From positions 1 to 64,000 of the IMG/VR virus record IMGVR_UViG_3300005528_000046: a stretch of DNA of 64,000 nucleotides. One strand, written 5' to 3'. The stretch is from a virus. The notes under the pieces were generated by a model that was not told where the DNA came from, did no database searches, and saw nothing but the letters and a program-made list of their open reading frames with translations. The position numbers and the translations under genes were made by a program. Each line of letters opens with the position of its first letter. The first letter of the stretch is position 1. Shown here piece by piece: positions 8,039-16,987 of this stretch.

Positions 8039-9708
8039 GATGTTACCTTTACTGTTCCTTTATCTCTATCTCGTTTGATCCAACTTTCATTCAATGAACC
8101 GGTTGCTGCAGAATTTCCTTTAAAATCGCTTAACCAGTTATCATCTCCCGTTTTGCTTTCACCTGTATTAGGATCAAATCTTTTTGCCAATGTATAGAAT
8201 TTACCATTATTTTGCGGAACTTCATTTCCAATGATATTAAATCCACATTTAACTTCAACACGATGTGGGACTTGCATGTTAGTAACATCGGCTTCAATAT
8301 TAGTTTCCCATGTAGAATCTTGATCATGCAATGTATAAGTTAAATCAGTTAATACTACTGGTGTTTGTCGAAATAAATCTCCAATTGTTATTCGCATCCA
8401 TGGGCCGGCCATTGTTATATCAGAATTATAAATTGGAGCTGTATATCCTGCGAGTGCATTTAATTTTCTCCATATAGGTTGCAGTTCATCTCGATCTGTT
8501 GCATACACAGTAAAATCTAAACTTAAAGATCGTTCAAAACCTTTGTATTGATAATTAGGGTCAGCTCGACCAATCATGTTTTGTGCAGCCCATTGTGCAT
8601 TAAATTGATCACTTAAACTAGAAATCGTAGCTCTGAATACAATAATATCATCAGTTGTATTTCGATCAATATCTAGCTCACTTGTAGTTTCTCGAACATC
8701 TGGTTGATATAATCCAGGACGAAGTTTTGGTCCAGTAAAATAAAATTTAATAAAATCTTGTGTAAGTCCTAATGGTCCAGGAATTGAATGCCAACGATAT
8801 GCATTCTCCTCAGTTCTTTGACCAAAATCTATAACATTAACACGATCTCCTCGAAACGGAATTCCTAGATCCGGGAAGCGTTTTGTCTTTTCCCATATTT
8901 TTAGATCTTTGTTCCAACGTTTTGATACATGACTTTTCAAAGTAAAATCATTTCGTATAGCAGTTGTAGCATCATGACTACCCCAACCATATCCAGTAGT
9001 ACTAGCACCATCTAAATTAAATACAGCATACGCACCGCCTAACGGATTTGCACTAGCAGCTGCAAACAATCCGGTACGTGCATTTCCAGTTCTAGTAAAT
9101 GCAGCAGCGCCATCTAATCTTAACAACGTTGCTGCTCCCGGATTTTCAATAACTCTGCGATTTCTAAAATCGGCATATTTTACTCCAGGAATAGGTTTAG
9201 TTTGATTGGCAGTTAATGTTGCGTATGTTGATGTCTGCGGTCCTATAAATGAATTTACTGCTTGTGAAAGTTGTGGTATTCCTACTAAACTAGCAACAGC
9301 ACTGCCGGCTAAACTCAATGCACTTGCACCTATAGAACTTAAAGTAATATTTGATGCTTCTGGGGTCATTGCAGTCCATACTTTTCCGTTAGAACTATTT
9401 CTAATGAATGAAGATTTAAAAAATTCACTATTCCCATCATATACCGGCATTGCTCTGTCTGCAATTCTCGGTAAATCTTTAACGGTATTATATGGATTTC
9501 CAGTATAATATCCAGAAAATGCTGTATATGTAGAAATAAATTGTGGATTATTTCTAGTAGGATTGACGTATGTTCTAGGTGGACCTATAGGCGGATATGG
9601 AGCTTTGAATTGTGCGGTGTTTGCAGTAGGATTTGTATATATTACATCCGGTAATATATTAAATGGAGCCGTAAATTGTGATTGATTTCCTAATGTTGGA
9701 TTACTCAT
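8035..9708 (-). CDS. Baseplate or tail-tube-initiator structural protein
   Basis: A 557-residue protein. Residues 1-70 contain three imperfect repeats of a TNPTxNxxQFxxPY type. The middle is Ala/Gly/Ser-rich (about 110-240). The C-terminal part (about 340-500: ATISSLSDQFNAQWAAQNMI, GRADPNYQYKGFERSLSLDF) is a domain commonly seen in tail tube-like and baseplate proteins, in which strands alternate with GPWMRITIGD and LTDLTYTLHD. Its place between the tape measure and the wedge gene matches T4 gp48/gp54, which start tube assembly on the baseplate. That equivalence is inferred. A strong GGAG precedes the ATG. Confidence 0.5.
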   Translation of the reverse strand: MSNPTLGNQSQFTAPFNILPDVIYTNPTANTAQFKAPYPPIGPPRTYVNPTRNNPQFISTYTAFSGYYTGNPYNTVKDLPRIADRAMPVYDGNSEFFKSSFIRNSSNGKVWTAMTPEASNITLSSIGASALSLAGSAVASLVGIPQLSQAVNSFIGPQTSTYATLTANQTKPIPGVKYADFRNRRVIENPGAATLLRLDGAAAFTRTGNARTGLFAAASANPLGGAYAVFNLDGASTTGYGWGSHDATTAIRNDFTLKSHVSKRWNKDLKIWEKTKRFPDLGIPFRGDRVNVIDFGQRTEENAYRWHSIPGPLGLTQDFIKFYFTGPKLRPGLYQPDVRETTSELDIDRNTTDDIIVFRATISSLSDQFNAQWAAQNMIGRADPNYQYKGFERSLSLDFTVYATDRDELQPIWRKLNALAGYTAPIYNSDITMAGPWMRITIGDLFRQTPVVLTDLTYTLHDQDSTWETNIEADVTNMQVPHRVEVKCGFNIIGNEVPQNNGKFYTLAKRFDPNTGESKTGDDNWLSDFKGNSAATGSLNESWIKRDRDKGTVKVTS

Positions 9709-9719
9709 ATTTTACTCCA

Positions 9720-11483
9720 TTATCCGTAATAAGGTGCATTCATTCCGCCACCAAATAAACGATCGTTTTGTTTTAATTGTGCTGTTTGATTGTTAATTGC
9801 AGCAACTATCATGTTTGCAAATGTTTGCATGTTTGTATTATTACCTCCAGTACCACCTAAGTTTGTGCCAGCAATAACCATATCATCATCACGTAAATTA
9901 ATTTGATCAGGGCCCATTAAAATTGCTTTTGAAGACCCTGGTGGTATTACTACATCGCTACCATCTAATTGATTAACTTGGTCTGATCCTGGGAGTCCTT
10001 TTCCGGTTCCGCCTTTTATTCCTGTTTTTGCATCAGATCCTGCTTTTAATACATTTTTTATTGTTTGCGCGGTGCCTACAGCATTAATCATTTCATCGGA
10101 TATGCCTAAGTTTTTTAATAATTCTTTAGCGCCGCCTGTAATACCAGATTTAGTTGCAGAAATTATTTGTTGTTGATTTCCTAATACTGTAGCAAATAAT
10201 GTTTCTTGTTCAACATCTAAAATTTGTTTTAATAAATCTTCTGTTGAACGAGTATCAGTTGCATTTTTAAGTGATTCAAAATCTGCTGGACTTAAAGCTC
10301 CAGCTTCTACTGCTGCAGCAGCTTGTTCTAATGCATTTGATCCATTTAAATCTATAGTAATACCAGAAGCTGCAGCTTTATCTAATATTTTTTTCTTCTG
10401 TAGGGCAGATGATAATGATTTTTCATCCATTCCTAATAATTCAGCCATCTGTTTACGAGCAAACAAATTGTTTTCTAAAGTTTCACCTTCCTGTTCTAAG
10501 ATTTTATTCATTGCATCTGCTTGTGCATTCATATCACCACGCAATGCTGCCTCTCGGAACGTGTTAGTTAAACTCTTACCAGAACTATCAACTAATCGAC
10601 GACCACTTAGTAATTGATATTCTAATTCTTGTCCGATGCTAGTTTCAATCTGTAACATGTCACTAGATGCTTTAGCAATTTGTTCAATTGAAAGTCCGAA
10701 TTTTTTTGCTTTAATTACAGCTGTTTCTAAATTTCCAGGAACCTTTCCATATTGTAATTGTATGTCTTCAGATAATCCAGCTATTTCGGTAGTTATCATT
10801 GAAAAATAACCTAAATCTCCCGATTCATCACCAAATGCTTTTGCTACAGCTTGTGCTACTCGTAATGATGCATCAGCACTTTCATTTTGTGAAGCTGCAT
10901 ATTGTGTATATGAATTTGCTTGTTCTTCAGATAATCCTAAATTAGTTCTTGTTATATCTTGAACTTTTTGTAAACTTGCATAAAATTCAGTATTAGTATT
11001 AGCTGTTTGATTAAACGTTGGTAGCATTTTTTTAATACCAACGGCATACTGCATACTTTGTTGACTAGTAAATTTATAAGTAGATGCTACTTTTTGTAAA
11101 TTTTCTGATAGTTTTGCTGCAGCTGCAGTTGTTATACCAAAACCTTTATTTAATTGTTTATTTCGATTTTCTAATGCTAATGCATCTTTTGTAGCCTCTG
11201 TATATGCATCGCCTAATGAACTTACACGTTTTGCAATTGTTTGTATACCAAGTGAGGTTGCAAATCCTTTATTCAATTTATCAAAAGCAGAACCAAAATT
11301 ATCAACAGCTGTTGTTAAAGTTTTAATTAAATCTAAAAAAGCTTTGCCACTGTCAGTTACTGTATTCCAATCGATATTTAACGGATTATTATATGGATTA
11401 TCATTATTTGGAGTGTCTGCCATACCATGCCGAGCTTGTTGTTTTAAACGCAGAATTAAATCATATTGTGAGTTCTTTATCAT
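9720..11483 (-). CDS. Tail tape measure protein
   Basis: A 587-residue, almost entirely helical protein with long Ala/Gln/Lys-rich stretches and repeated hydrophobic spacing, typical of tape measures. T4 gp29 is about the same length (590). Residues about 60-330 include segments like those of phage tail tape measure cores (AKAFGDESGDLGYFSMITTE, LLSGRRL). The C-terminus turns Gly/Asn-rich (GGTGGNNTNMQ) and ends GGGMNAPYYG. It lies directly downstream of the chaperone pair at 11496-12465, the canonical position in contractile and siphoviral tails. It should set tail length and leave the tube on DNA release. The start is only four bases after a TATTTATA box. Confidence 0.8.
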   Translation of the reverse strand: MIKNSQYDLILRLKQQARHGMADTPNNDNPYNNPLNIDWNTVTDSGKAFLDLIKTLTTAVDNFGSAFDKLNKGFATSLGIQTIAKRVSSLGDAYTEATKDALALENRNKQLNKGFGITTAAAAKLSENLQKVASTYKFTSQQSMQYAVGIKKMLPTFNQTANTNTEFYASLQKVQDITRTNLGLSEEQANSYTQYAASQNESADASLRVAQAVAKAFGDESGDLGYFSMITTEIAGLSEDIQLQYGKVPGNLETAVIKAKKFGLSIEQIAKASSDMLQIETSIGQELEYQLLSGRRLVDSSGKSLTNTFREAALRGDMNAQADAMNKILEQEGETLENNLFARKQMAELLGMDEKSLSSALQKKKILDKAAASGITIDLNGSNALEQAAAAVEAGALSPADFESLKNATDTRSTEDLLKQILDVEQETLFATVLGNQQQIISATKSGITGGAKELLKNLGISDEMINAVGTAQTIKNVLKAGSDAKTGIKGGTGKGLPGSDQVNQLDGSDVVIPPGSSKAILMGPDQINLRDDDMVIAGTNLGGTGGNNTNMQTFANMIVAAINNQTAQLKQNDRLFGGGMNAPYYG

Positions 11484-11487
11484 TTAT

Positions 11488-11496
11488 TATAAATAT
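11488..11496 (-). promoter_or_regulatory. TATTTATA box next to tape-measure start
   Basis: The minus strand reads TTAATATTTATAATAAATG. The box touches the stop codon of the 11496 gene and lies only four bases from the tape-measure ATG. A promoter here would give a leaderless or nearly leaderless RNA, so this copy may act differently. Confidence 0.4.
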
Positions 11497-11783
11497 TAAC
11501 GCCTGTTACTTTTGCGTTTTGCATTTTGTTGAGCTTGTAGAACAGATTCTGCATATTCTTCTCGTTCTTTTAAGATTTTATTTATGCGACGAGTCCAGTG
11601 CGTACGAATATGTACGGGCATATAATATATATCATTCCAATGCCATCGACCTTCACCGTGCCATAATAAATTAAAAAGATTGTCGTGCATGGCTACACGA
11701 TCTTTTGGATTAAAACCAAAAAAGTTGTGGTCCGATCGGAAACCCGGTAGTGAAGGTGCTCCCATCTTCACCTTCAATTTCAA
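11496..11783 (-). CDS. Downstream part of tail assembly chaperone
   Basis: An open frame of 95 codons (formal TTG start at 11783, first ATG at 11765) that overlaps the end of the 251-residue gene by 74 bases in another frame. The segment WHGEGRWHWNDIYYMPVHIR resembles the gGxFxxxevyxMPvxxR segment seen in C-terminal parts of tail assembly chaperones. It lies directly before the tape measure gene. The T6 run at 11718-11723 sits two codons before the upstream stop and would join the frames by a +1 or -2 slip. Independent translation from ATG 11765 with GAAGGTG upstream is the alternative. The last 35 residues are a charged helix. Confidence 0.65.
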   Translation of the reverse strand: MKLKVKMGAPSLPGFRSDHNFFGFNPKDRVAMHDNLFNLLWHGEGRWHWNDIYYMPVHIRTHWTRRINKILKEREEYAESVLQAQQNAKRKSNRR

Positions 11784-12465
11784 CTGTTAAATCTAAACCA
11801 GGTGTGTTATCCGAAACATATTTTCGAAAACGTTTTGAATCTAATGATAAAAATTCATAACGAATAAAATTTTCAATAACAGATTTATCACGAGAATCAT
11901 TTACTTGTGTTATAATGTTTTTTAAATATCCAGATATAGTATCTTCTACAGAATCTTTTGTTGGATAATGAAACCATATAGTGTGAGTATCTGTTTTAAA
12001 TGAAAATTCTCCTGCTTCATTTGGTTGCAAAGAAAATGTCCTTGGTTTTAAAGTTTTTAAATCTACAGTTCTAGTAATATCATTGTTTGTTTTTGGATCT
12101 GTTACGACTACTTCATAATCTGAGCCATATGCTAATATTCTAGCATTGATAATTAATCCTAATTTGTCTACAATAGATATTTCTGATACATTTACTGGAG
12201 GTAATATTACAGATTCTAACAATTTATCAAATACTACGCCGTTTTGTATGTAAGATGCATTAGTTAAAATATCTTCATCATATGCAGTCATGTAACGCAT
12301 TTCTACGGTGCCAGAACTTAAAATGGATGATTGCGGATATATTTTTCCTCCGCTTGATAATGGAACAATAACCGAAGGCAATTTGCTTTTTTGTTCGGTT
12401 TCGTATTGTTTTCGTGCTAAATTAATAATGTTTTGATTGTCAACTCGATCTGTCAATTTACTCAT
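11710..12465 (-). CDS. Tail assembly chaperone / gp26-like hub assembly protein
   Basis: A 251-residue protein. Residues about 35-90 (GKIYPQSSILSSGTVEMRYM, TAYDEDILTN, LLESVI) follow the pattern of T4 gp26-type and other tail assembly chaperone N-domains: a short beta hairpin and then the MtxxDExil helix. A Cys-less alpha/beta body follows. It precedes the tape measure by one overlapping frame, so it probably acts as the short chaperone product that coats the tape measure during tail assembly, with a longer frameshifted product. It has its own TATTTATA box and an AAAGGA site, and it follows the terminator of the tube gene. Confidence 0.65.
   Translation of the reverse strand: MSKLTDRVDNQNIINLARKQYETEQKSKLPSVIVPLSSGGKIYPQSSILSSGTVEMRYMTAYDEDILTNASYIQNGVVFDKLLESVILPPVNVSEISIVDKLGLIINARILAYGSDYEVVVTDPKTNNDITRTVDLKTLKPRTFSLQPNEAGEFSFKTDTHTIWFHYPTKDSVEDTISGYLKNIITQVNDSRDKSVIENFIRYEFLSLDSKRFRKYVSDNTPGLDLTVEIEGEDGSTFTTGFPIGPQLFWF
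11717..11724 (-). other. Possible +1/-2 translational frameshift site
   Basis: The mRNA reads CAA CUU UUU UGG UUU UAA at the end of the 251-residue frame. The six-U run lets tRNA-Phe on UUU slip +1 onto UUU, or two bases back, before GGU, entering the 95-codon frame. Tail assembly chaperones commonly use such slips; phage Mu uses -2. Slippage by RNA polymerase on T6 is also possible. Confidence 0.5.
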
Positions 12466-12489
12466 TTGAATCCTTTATATAACCTTTAT

Positions 12490-12498
12490 TATAAATAT
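12490..12498 (-). promoter_or_regulatory. TATTTATA box after tube terminator
   Basis: TGATATTTATA lies 24 bases before the chaperone start and directly after the tube-gene terminator. AAAGGA follows before the ATG. Confidence 0.6.
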
Positions 12499-12507
12499 CA
12501 TGAACAT

Positions 12508-12533
12508 AAAAAATGGGAGTCATAAACTCCCAT
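12508..12533 (-). terminator. Intrinsic terminator of tail tube gene
   Basis: On the minus strand ATGGGAGT, a 5-base loop and ACTCCCAT form a perfect 8-bp stem that runs into six T residues. It lies 20 bases after the tube stop codon. Confidence 0.85.
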
Positions 12534-12553
12534 TCTAGTTACTAGTATTTTGA

Positions 12554-13078
12554 TTAGAAATTTAAGAATGCCCAATCGTAACGAAGAGTCATTGAAATTT
12601 CAACAGGGTCTTCAGCTGACCAATCTACATCTCCAAATTTAGCAGATTGAATATACGCACCATTCAAGATCCACTCTTCAATAATTTCACCCAATGGAGA
12701 AAGTTGACGTAAACGAATTTCTTTTTTATAAAATGAAGAATAGCCATCTCTACCGGTTGCAGATTCATGATGCAAACGTACCCATTCCATTACTGCTTGT
12801 GCAGCCGATGGGACAATTGGATCATACAACGTAATATCTAAAGCATTCCATTTAGATTTTCCTTTAACGTAACGCTGAACGTTGATATGATCTAAAGTTA
12901 CTTCCCCATTATCTATTTCTGGTTTTGCAGAAGTTTTAATTAGATATGCAGGTATTCCCTGAATCACCATAATAAACTGATGTTTTTTCTTGGGTTCCCA
13001 TGAATACGCTTTATTAAAGAAATCAACTTCAGCTCCAAAGTCAGCTAGAGCCGGATTCACTTGATCTATTAATGCCAT
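12554..13078 (-). CDS. 19: Tail tube protein gp19
   Basis: A 174-residue protein (T4 gp19 is 163) with the tube-protein fold pattern: a long N-terminal loop, the KHQFIMVIQGIPAYLIKTSA strand and loop (about 32-51), a central helix (PSAAQAVMEWVRLHHESATG), and the C-terminal strand pair EEWILNGAYIQSAKFGDVDW and EISMTLRYDWAFLNF. It polymerises into the inner tube within the sheath. The gene has its own TATTTATA box and AAAGGAA site upstream and its own strong terminator downstream, a monocistronic unit suited to high expression. Confidence 0.9.
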   Translation of the reverse strand: MALIDQVNPALADFGAEVDFFNKAYSWEPKKKHQFIMVIQGIPAYLIKTSAKPEIDNGEVTLDHINVQRYVKGKSKWNALDITLYDPIVPSAAQAVMEWVRLHHESATGRDGYSSFYKKEIRLRQLSPLGEIIEEWILNGAYIQSAKFGDVDWSAEDPVEISMTLRYDWAFLNF

Positions 13079-13099
13079 TTTATTCCTTTGTTATTTTCT

Positions 13100-13108
13100 T
13101 ATAAATAT
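13100..13108 (-). promoter_or_regulatory. TATTTATA box before tube gene
   Basis: TGATATTTATA lies 21 bases before the tube ATG, directly after the sheath terminator, with AAAGGAA between it and the start. Confidence 0.6.
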
Positions 13109-13118
13109 CAAGCAAAGT

Positions 13119-13147
13119 AAAAAAGGTAGAACCAAAGTCCTACCTTT
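13119..13147 (-). terminator. Intrinsic terminator of sheath gene
   Basis: AAAGGTAGGAC, loop TTTG and GTTCTACCTTT form an 11-bp stem (one G-T pair) that runs into a T tract, 20 bases after the sheath stop. Confidence 0.85.
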
Positions 13148-13167
13148 CTTGTAAATCATTTTGATTT

Positions 13168-15630
13168 CTATTCTGGAAATGCTGCTCCCGTTGGTTGAAT
13201 ATTGAAATCTAGGATAATAAATTCTGCCGTACGAGTTGGCTGAAGGAATATTTGTCCGTAAAGAATGTTTTGATCAATAATATCTGGTGTATTATTTGTT
13301 GCATCCATTACTACTCGAAACGCATATAAACCTTGCTGTGCACGTACTGATTCTAAATATGGATTAGCAATCTGAGCAAATCTATCACGAGTCTGTGTTG
13401 TATTTTGATCAAATACTAAATAACGAGTTGATGATGCAATAAACTTCTTAACCGCAATCAACAAACGACGCACATTTACTCGGTCTAATGCACTTGGTCG
13501 AGCCTGTAAGGTCTTTTGACCCCAAATCACTACTCCATCGTTAGGGAAGTTCGCAATAGGATTAATGCGAGCTTCATACAATGTATTTCGATCTGCTTGT
13601 GATAAATTTTGATATGTATCAGATACTGTAGTCAATCCCCCTCTGTTCAAACCAGCTGGTGCATACCATGGAGCTGAAACTGCATCATTAAATGCTAATG
13701 CCCCTGGAACAACAACACTTGGTGGAACCCAAAGTGGAACATTGTTTGCAGGATTTGTAATTCTTACCCATGGCCAATATGTTGCCGTATAATTGTTATC
13801 CAAAGTAGTGATATCATTAACAACCGTAGAAATTGAATCTGTCAATGCATTAGAATCCATTACATAGAATGCATCTTGACGATTAGTTACTAAATTTCTT
13901 GCAAGAGTTGTTACTGCACTATGTTTGCTTTGCAATATACCTGGAGTTATAAGCATATTGAAATCATAATAATCTGTATTAGATAACAATGTAAATGCTT
14001 TATTATATGCTTTAGTACCAGTTGCAGTAGCCGTACTACAATCAAATCCAAATACATTAGTATTTGCTATATTGGTTCCTGAATATTTTGGTAAGTTTGG
14101 ACGAGATCCATCAAAACCACCTTGGAATGGAACAATGAATTTTCTTGTAGTGGTAGCTACATTGCTAGTAAAATAGTTAGTACCAGTTGTTAAAGCAGTT
14201 TCTATAGATCCGGTATACGGTGCAGTTAATGAAGGGAATGCTGCCTGTGTATCTTGACTAACATTTCCTAGATAGAAATCTGCATTGCTACCCGTTGTAG
14301 AACCTGATGATGGTGTTGGTGCTAAATAATTTAAATTAGTAGTATTTGTAAAATCAAATCCAAAATAGTTATTTGCATTGTATATGTTAGATACTACTTG
14401 AGAAGTATTATATGCTGCAGCAGTTAAATTCAATGAACCAGAAACTAATGGAATTGGTGAACTAGGTGCACGGAATCCAAATGGAATCAATGTTTTTTCA
14501 TTAGTTTTATTTGCAACACCATCTGTTACTTCTACACGAATGTATTTTGAAAGATTTGGATAATCGCCATTAACAACAATATTTCCAGCATCAGTTACAG
14601 TTTGATAACGATTACCAATTCTACGTGCAATATAATTAGGAGAATCTGGATCTAAGTTACAATTTAAATATGTCTCAACAATATCAGGTGTTTGATCTGT
14701 ATCTTGTGATGCATATGGTGAATTTGGAATATTTGCAGTATTAACTCGTCGTACTTCTACTGTAAATGTACCATATCCATTTGGATCTGCAACTTCTGAT
14801 GCAGTTCTTACATCTCGAATACCAACTTTAACTTCATGACTCACAGAAGTACCATGTGATAATGTATGAAACTTAAATAAATTTTTAGTAACCGTACCAA
14901 TTTTTTGTGAAGTAATCCACGGGGTTGCTGCAGTTGAATAATCAGTTAAGAAATAATAGTTATTCAATATTCCTAATTCAATAGTAACATCTCCTAAATT
15001 ATTAAAGAGACTTGTAGCGCTAGAATTTTCATATTGAACATACACAGGATAATCTAAAGATTTTGGAGAATTACCAAATATTTTAGTTACGTAGTTATTT
15101 TTAGTGGAATCAATTGATGCTGATATGCTAGAACCATTTCCAGATAAAAATGCACTGAATCCAGGTACCGTAGTAGTTCCGAATGATCCTGACAACGTTA
15201 ATACAAAACTTCCAGAAGGACCATTTGTTATTGCGGATTGTTCAAATACATTGGTAGTTGAATCTACATATGATACTGGTTGAGTTGGATGAAGTACGTG
15301 CGTTACTGCTTGTACTGATCCTGATTTTGCAATAACGGCCAATCCGCCGTTTCTTAATCCATATCCATCTTCATATAAAAGACGTGTTACGGTAATTACA
15401 TTTCCATTTCTCAAATATTCTTCAACTGTAAATGGTACATATGAATCTGAGGTATATGAACCAAATATTTGTTGAAATTCAGAGAAAGATGAAACTTTTG
15501 TTGGTATTAGTGCCGGTCCTTTTACAGTTGGACCTACAATTGCAGCACCAATTTGACCGATAGCTTGTGGTAAAAATGATTGATCTACTTCTCTCGTAAA
15601 TACCCCGGCTGATACAATTCTTTCTGCCAT
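13168..15630 (-). CDS. 18: Tail sheath protein gp18
   Basis: An 820-residue contractile sheath protein (T4 gp18 is 659). The N-terminus (AERIVSAGVFTREVDQSFLP, then QAIGQIGAAIVGPTVKGPAL) is the classical sheath N-arm and first strand. The conserved C-terminal domain has NFPNDGVVIWGQKTLQARPS, RVNVRRLLIAVKKFIASSTR, and ends FIILDFNIQPTGAAFPE, the strands that interlock with neighbours. About 150 extra residues in the middle (about 150-520) are Ser/Thr/Asn-rich and probably surface-exposed insertions. It has its own TATTTATA box, a very strong AAAGGAG site and its own terminator. Confidence 0.95.
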   Translation of the reverse strand: MAERIVSAGVFTREVDQSFLPQAIGQIGAAIVGPTVKGPALIPTKVSSFSEFQQIFGSYTSDSYVPFTVEEYLRNGNVITVTRLLYEDGYGLRNGGLAVIAKSGSVQAVTHVLHPTQPVSYVDSTTNVFEQSAITNGPSGSFVLTLSGSFGTTTVPGFSAFLSGNGSSISASIDSTKNNYVTKIFGNSPKSLDYPVYVQYENSSATSLFNNLGDVTIELGILNNYYFLTDYSTAATPWITSQKIGTVTKNLFKFHTLSHGTSVSHEVKVGIRDVRTASEVADPNGYGTFTVEVRRVNTANIPNSPYASQDTDQTPDIVETYLNCNLDPDSPNYIARRIGNRYQTVTDAGNIVVNGDYPNLSKYIRVEVTDGVANKTNEKTLIPFGFRAPSSPIPLVSGSLNLTAAAYNTSQVVSNIYNANNYFGFDFTNTTNLNYLAPTPSSGSTTGSNADFYLGNVSQDTQAAFPSLTAPYTGSIETALTTGTNYFTSNVATTTRKFIVPFQGGFDGSRPNLPKYSGTNIANTNVFGFDCSTATATGTKAYNKAFTLLSNTDYYDFNMLITPGILQSKHSAVTTLARNLVTNRQDAFYVMDSNALTDSISTVVNDITTLDNNYTATYWPWVRITNPANNVPLWVPPSVVVPGALAFNDAVSAPWYAPAGLNRGGLTTVSDTYQNLSQADRNTLYEARINPIANFPNDGVVIWGQKTLQARPSALDRVNVRRLLIAVKKFIASSTRYLVFDQNTTQTRDRFAQIANPYLESVRAQQGLYAFRVVMDATNNTPDIIDQNILYGQIFLQPTRTAEFIILDFNIQPTGAAFPE

Positions 15631-15655
15631 TAAATTACTCCTTTGATTTGTTTAG

Positions 15656-15664
15656 TATAAATAT
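15656..15664 (-). promoter_or_regulatory. TATTTATA box before sheath gene
   Basis: ATATATTTATA lies 25 bases before the sheath ATG and is followed by AAAGGAG. Confidence 0.55.
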
Positions 15665-15682
15665 ATAAAACGATGTGCTGAC

Positions 15683-15952
15683 CTACACACTAGGAGTAAA
15701 TGTTCCAGAAGATATATCAATTTGTCCGTCGCCGTATCGTTCTTTAAGTGTTTCAATTAATTGAGACTCTTCTTCTCGAAGTCGATCAAATTGCGACATC
15801 AATTCATCATAACGTGCTTCTATTTGTTCGCGTTGGCGTTCAATAAGTTTCAATTCAATTGATACATTACCTAACCATCCGGCGTTTTCTGCAAAGCGTG
15901 TTCGCAGATCTTGTATTGCATCTAAGTGTTCTTTGTCTAGTTTTCTTGTCAT
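15683..15952 (-). CDS. Small coiled-coil protein of unknown function
   Basis: An 89-residue protein. Residues 30-75 form a highly charged coiled coil (ELKLIERQREQIEARYDELM, SQFDRLREEESQLIETLKER), after a short basic N-terminus (MTRKLDKEHL). It lies between the fibre genes and the sheath gene. A role as a small fibre chaperone or an attachment protein would fit the location but is not shown. AAAAGG lies upstream of the ATG. Confidence 0.6.
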   Translation of the reverse strand: MTRKLDKEHLDAIQDLRTRFAENAGWLGNVSIELKLIERQREQIEARYDELMSQFDRLREEESQLIETLKERYGDGQIDISSGTFTPSV

Positions 15953-16002
15953 ACGTAACCTTTTCTTGATATAATAAGAAATGTTTTGTTAAGAACCAAA
16001 TA

Positions 16003-16983
16003 TTACCAACATACAATTAATACTAATCCATCACCACCATTTCCACCTCTACCACCAGTAGTACCAGCTCCACCACCACCGCCACCACAACCGATTCCTC
16101 CGTTTCCTCCTTGTCCACCTGTACCAGATGCAATACTTCCTCCCCCGGTACCTCCGGTATGTAAAAACGGTTTAAGTGATCTGATTCCGGGATTTCCATT
16201 ACCGCCGTTGGCAGCGCCTCCAGCTAAAGTGTTGCTAGGAAGATAAATACCACTTCCTTCAGAATCAACAGCTCCTGGTAAGATTATTCCGCCACCTGTT
16301 CCGCTGGTAGAATTTGTAGCACCGCCTCCACCTGTACCGCCAGTTAAAGGACTTAGATTCCATAGTGCAGTTAAATTAACAGCATTTGGAGTACCTGAAC
16401 TTCCTCCAGCAGTTCCTATTTGTCCTGCATATCCAGCATTACCGGCAGTTCCGGTATTTGAAAAAAATCCTAACTTTGATATTGGACCATTATTAGCTAT
16501 ACCTGTTGCTCCAGGTGCTGCTCCAGCTGTTCCTCCGTTACCAGCGCCGCCCGCGTTTCCTCCATTTGCTGATACTATTACACTAGGTACTGTTGTACCC
16601 CCAGATAATCCTGCTCCTAATGTCACAAAGGTTGAGGTACCGCTACTACCCCCATTACCAGCATCTCCACCATTACCGCCGATGCCTACATAAATTTTTA
16701 ATGAATCCGGAATAAAAACTGTTGGAATTATGATAGAAGTAATACCGCCGCATGATCCACCACCACCACCGCCTTTGTTACCAGCAGCTGATTGACCACC
16801 ACCACCGCCACCACCACTGCCAATGCAGAGTATATACATCATGGTAATGCCACGTGGTTTAGTCCAAGTCTGCCAATTCTGTGTTGCGGATGTGGGTCTG
16901 CCTGATGCAAAAAACATTTGCACGTCTCCTTTGAATTGAGACGGTAAAAAACCAAAATCTGAAGATGAGTTTCCAAAAAACAT
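16003..16983 (-). CDS. Glycine-rich tail adhesin paralogue 1
   Basis: A 326-residue protein, the third in transcription order of three tandem paralogues. The N-terminal 60 residues (MFFGNSSSDFGFLPSQFKGD, QNWQTWTKPRGITMMYILCI) are strongly conserved among the three. Then come poly-Gly runs, a variable Gly/Ala/Thr-rich middle with strands separated by GG, and a conserved end with CGGGGGGAGTTGGRGGNGGD followed by GLVLIVCW. Gly-rich sheets of this kind occur in phage fibre tips and T-even gp38-like adhesins. The variable middle, differing between copies, is what receptor recognition would predict. An adhesin role is inferred. Confidence 0.75.
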   Translation of the reverse strand: MFFGNSSSDFGFLPSQFKGDVQMFFASGRPTSATQNWQTWTKPRGITMMYILCIGSGGGGGGGQSAAGNKGGGGGGSCGGITSIIIPTVFIPDSLKIYVGIGGNGGDAGNGGSSGTSTFVTLGAGLSGGTTVPSVIVSANGGNAGGAGNGGTAGAAPGATGIANNGPISKLGFFSNTGTAGNAGYAGQIGTAGGSSGTPNAVNLTALWNLSPLTGGTGGGGATNSTSGTGGGIILPGAVDSEGSGIYLPSNTLAGGAANGGNGNPGIRSLKPFLHTGGTGGGSIASGTGGQGGNGGIGCGGGGGGAGTTGGRGGNGGDGLVLIVCW

Positions 16984-16987
16984 ACAT

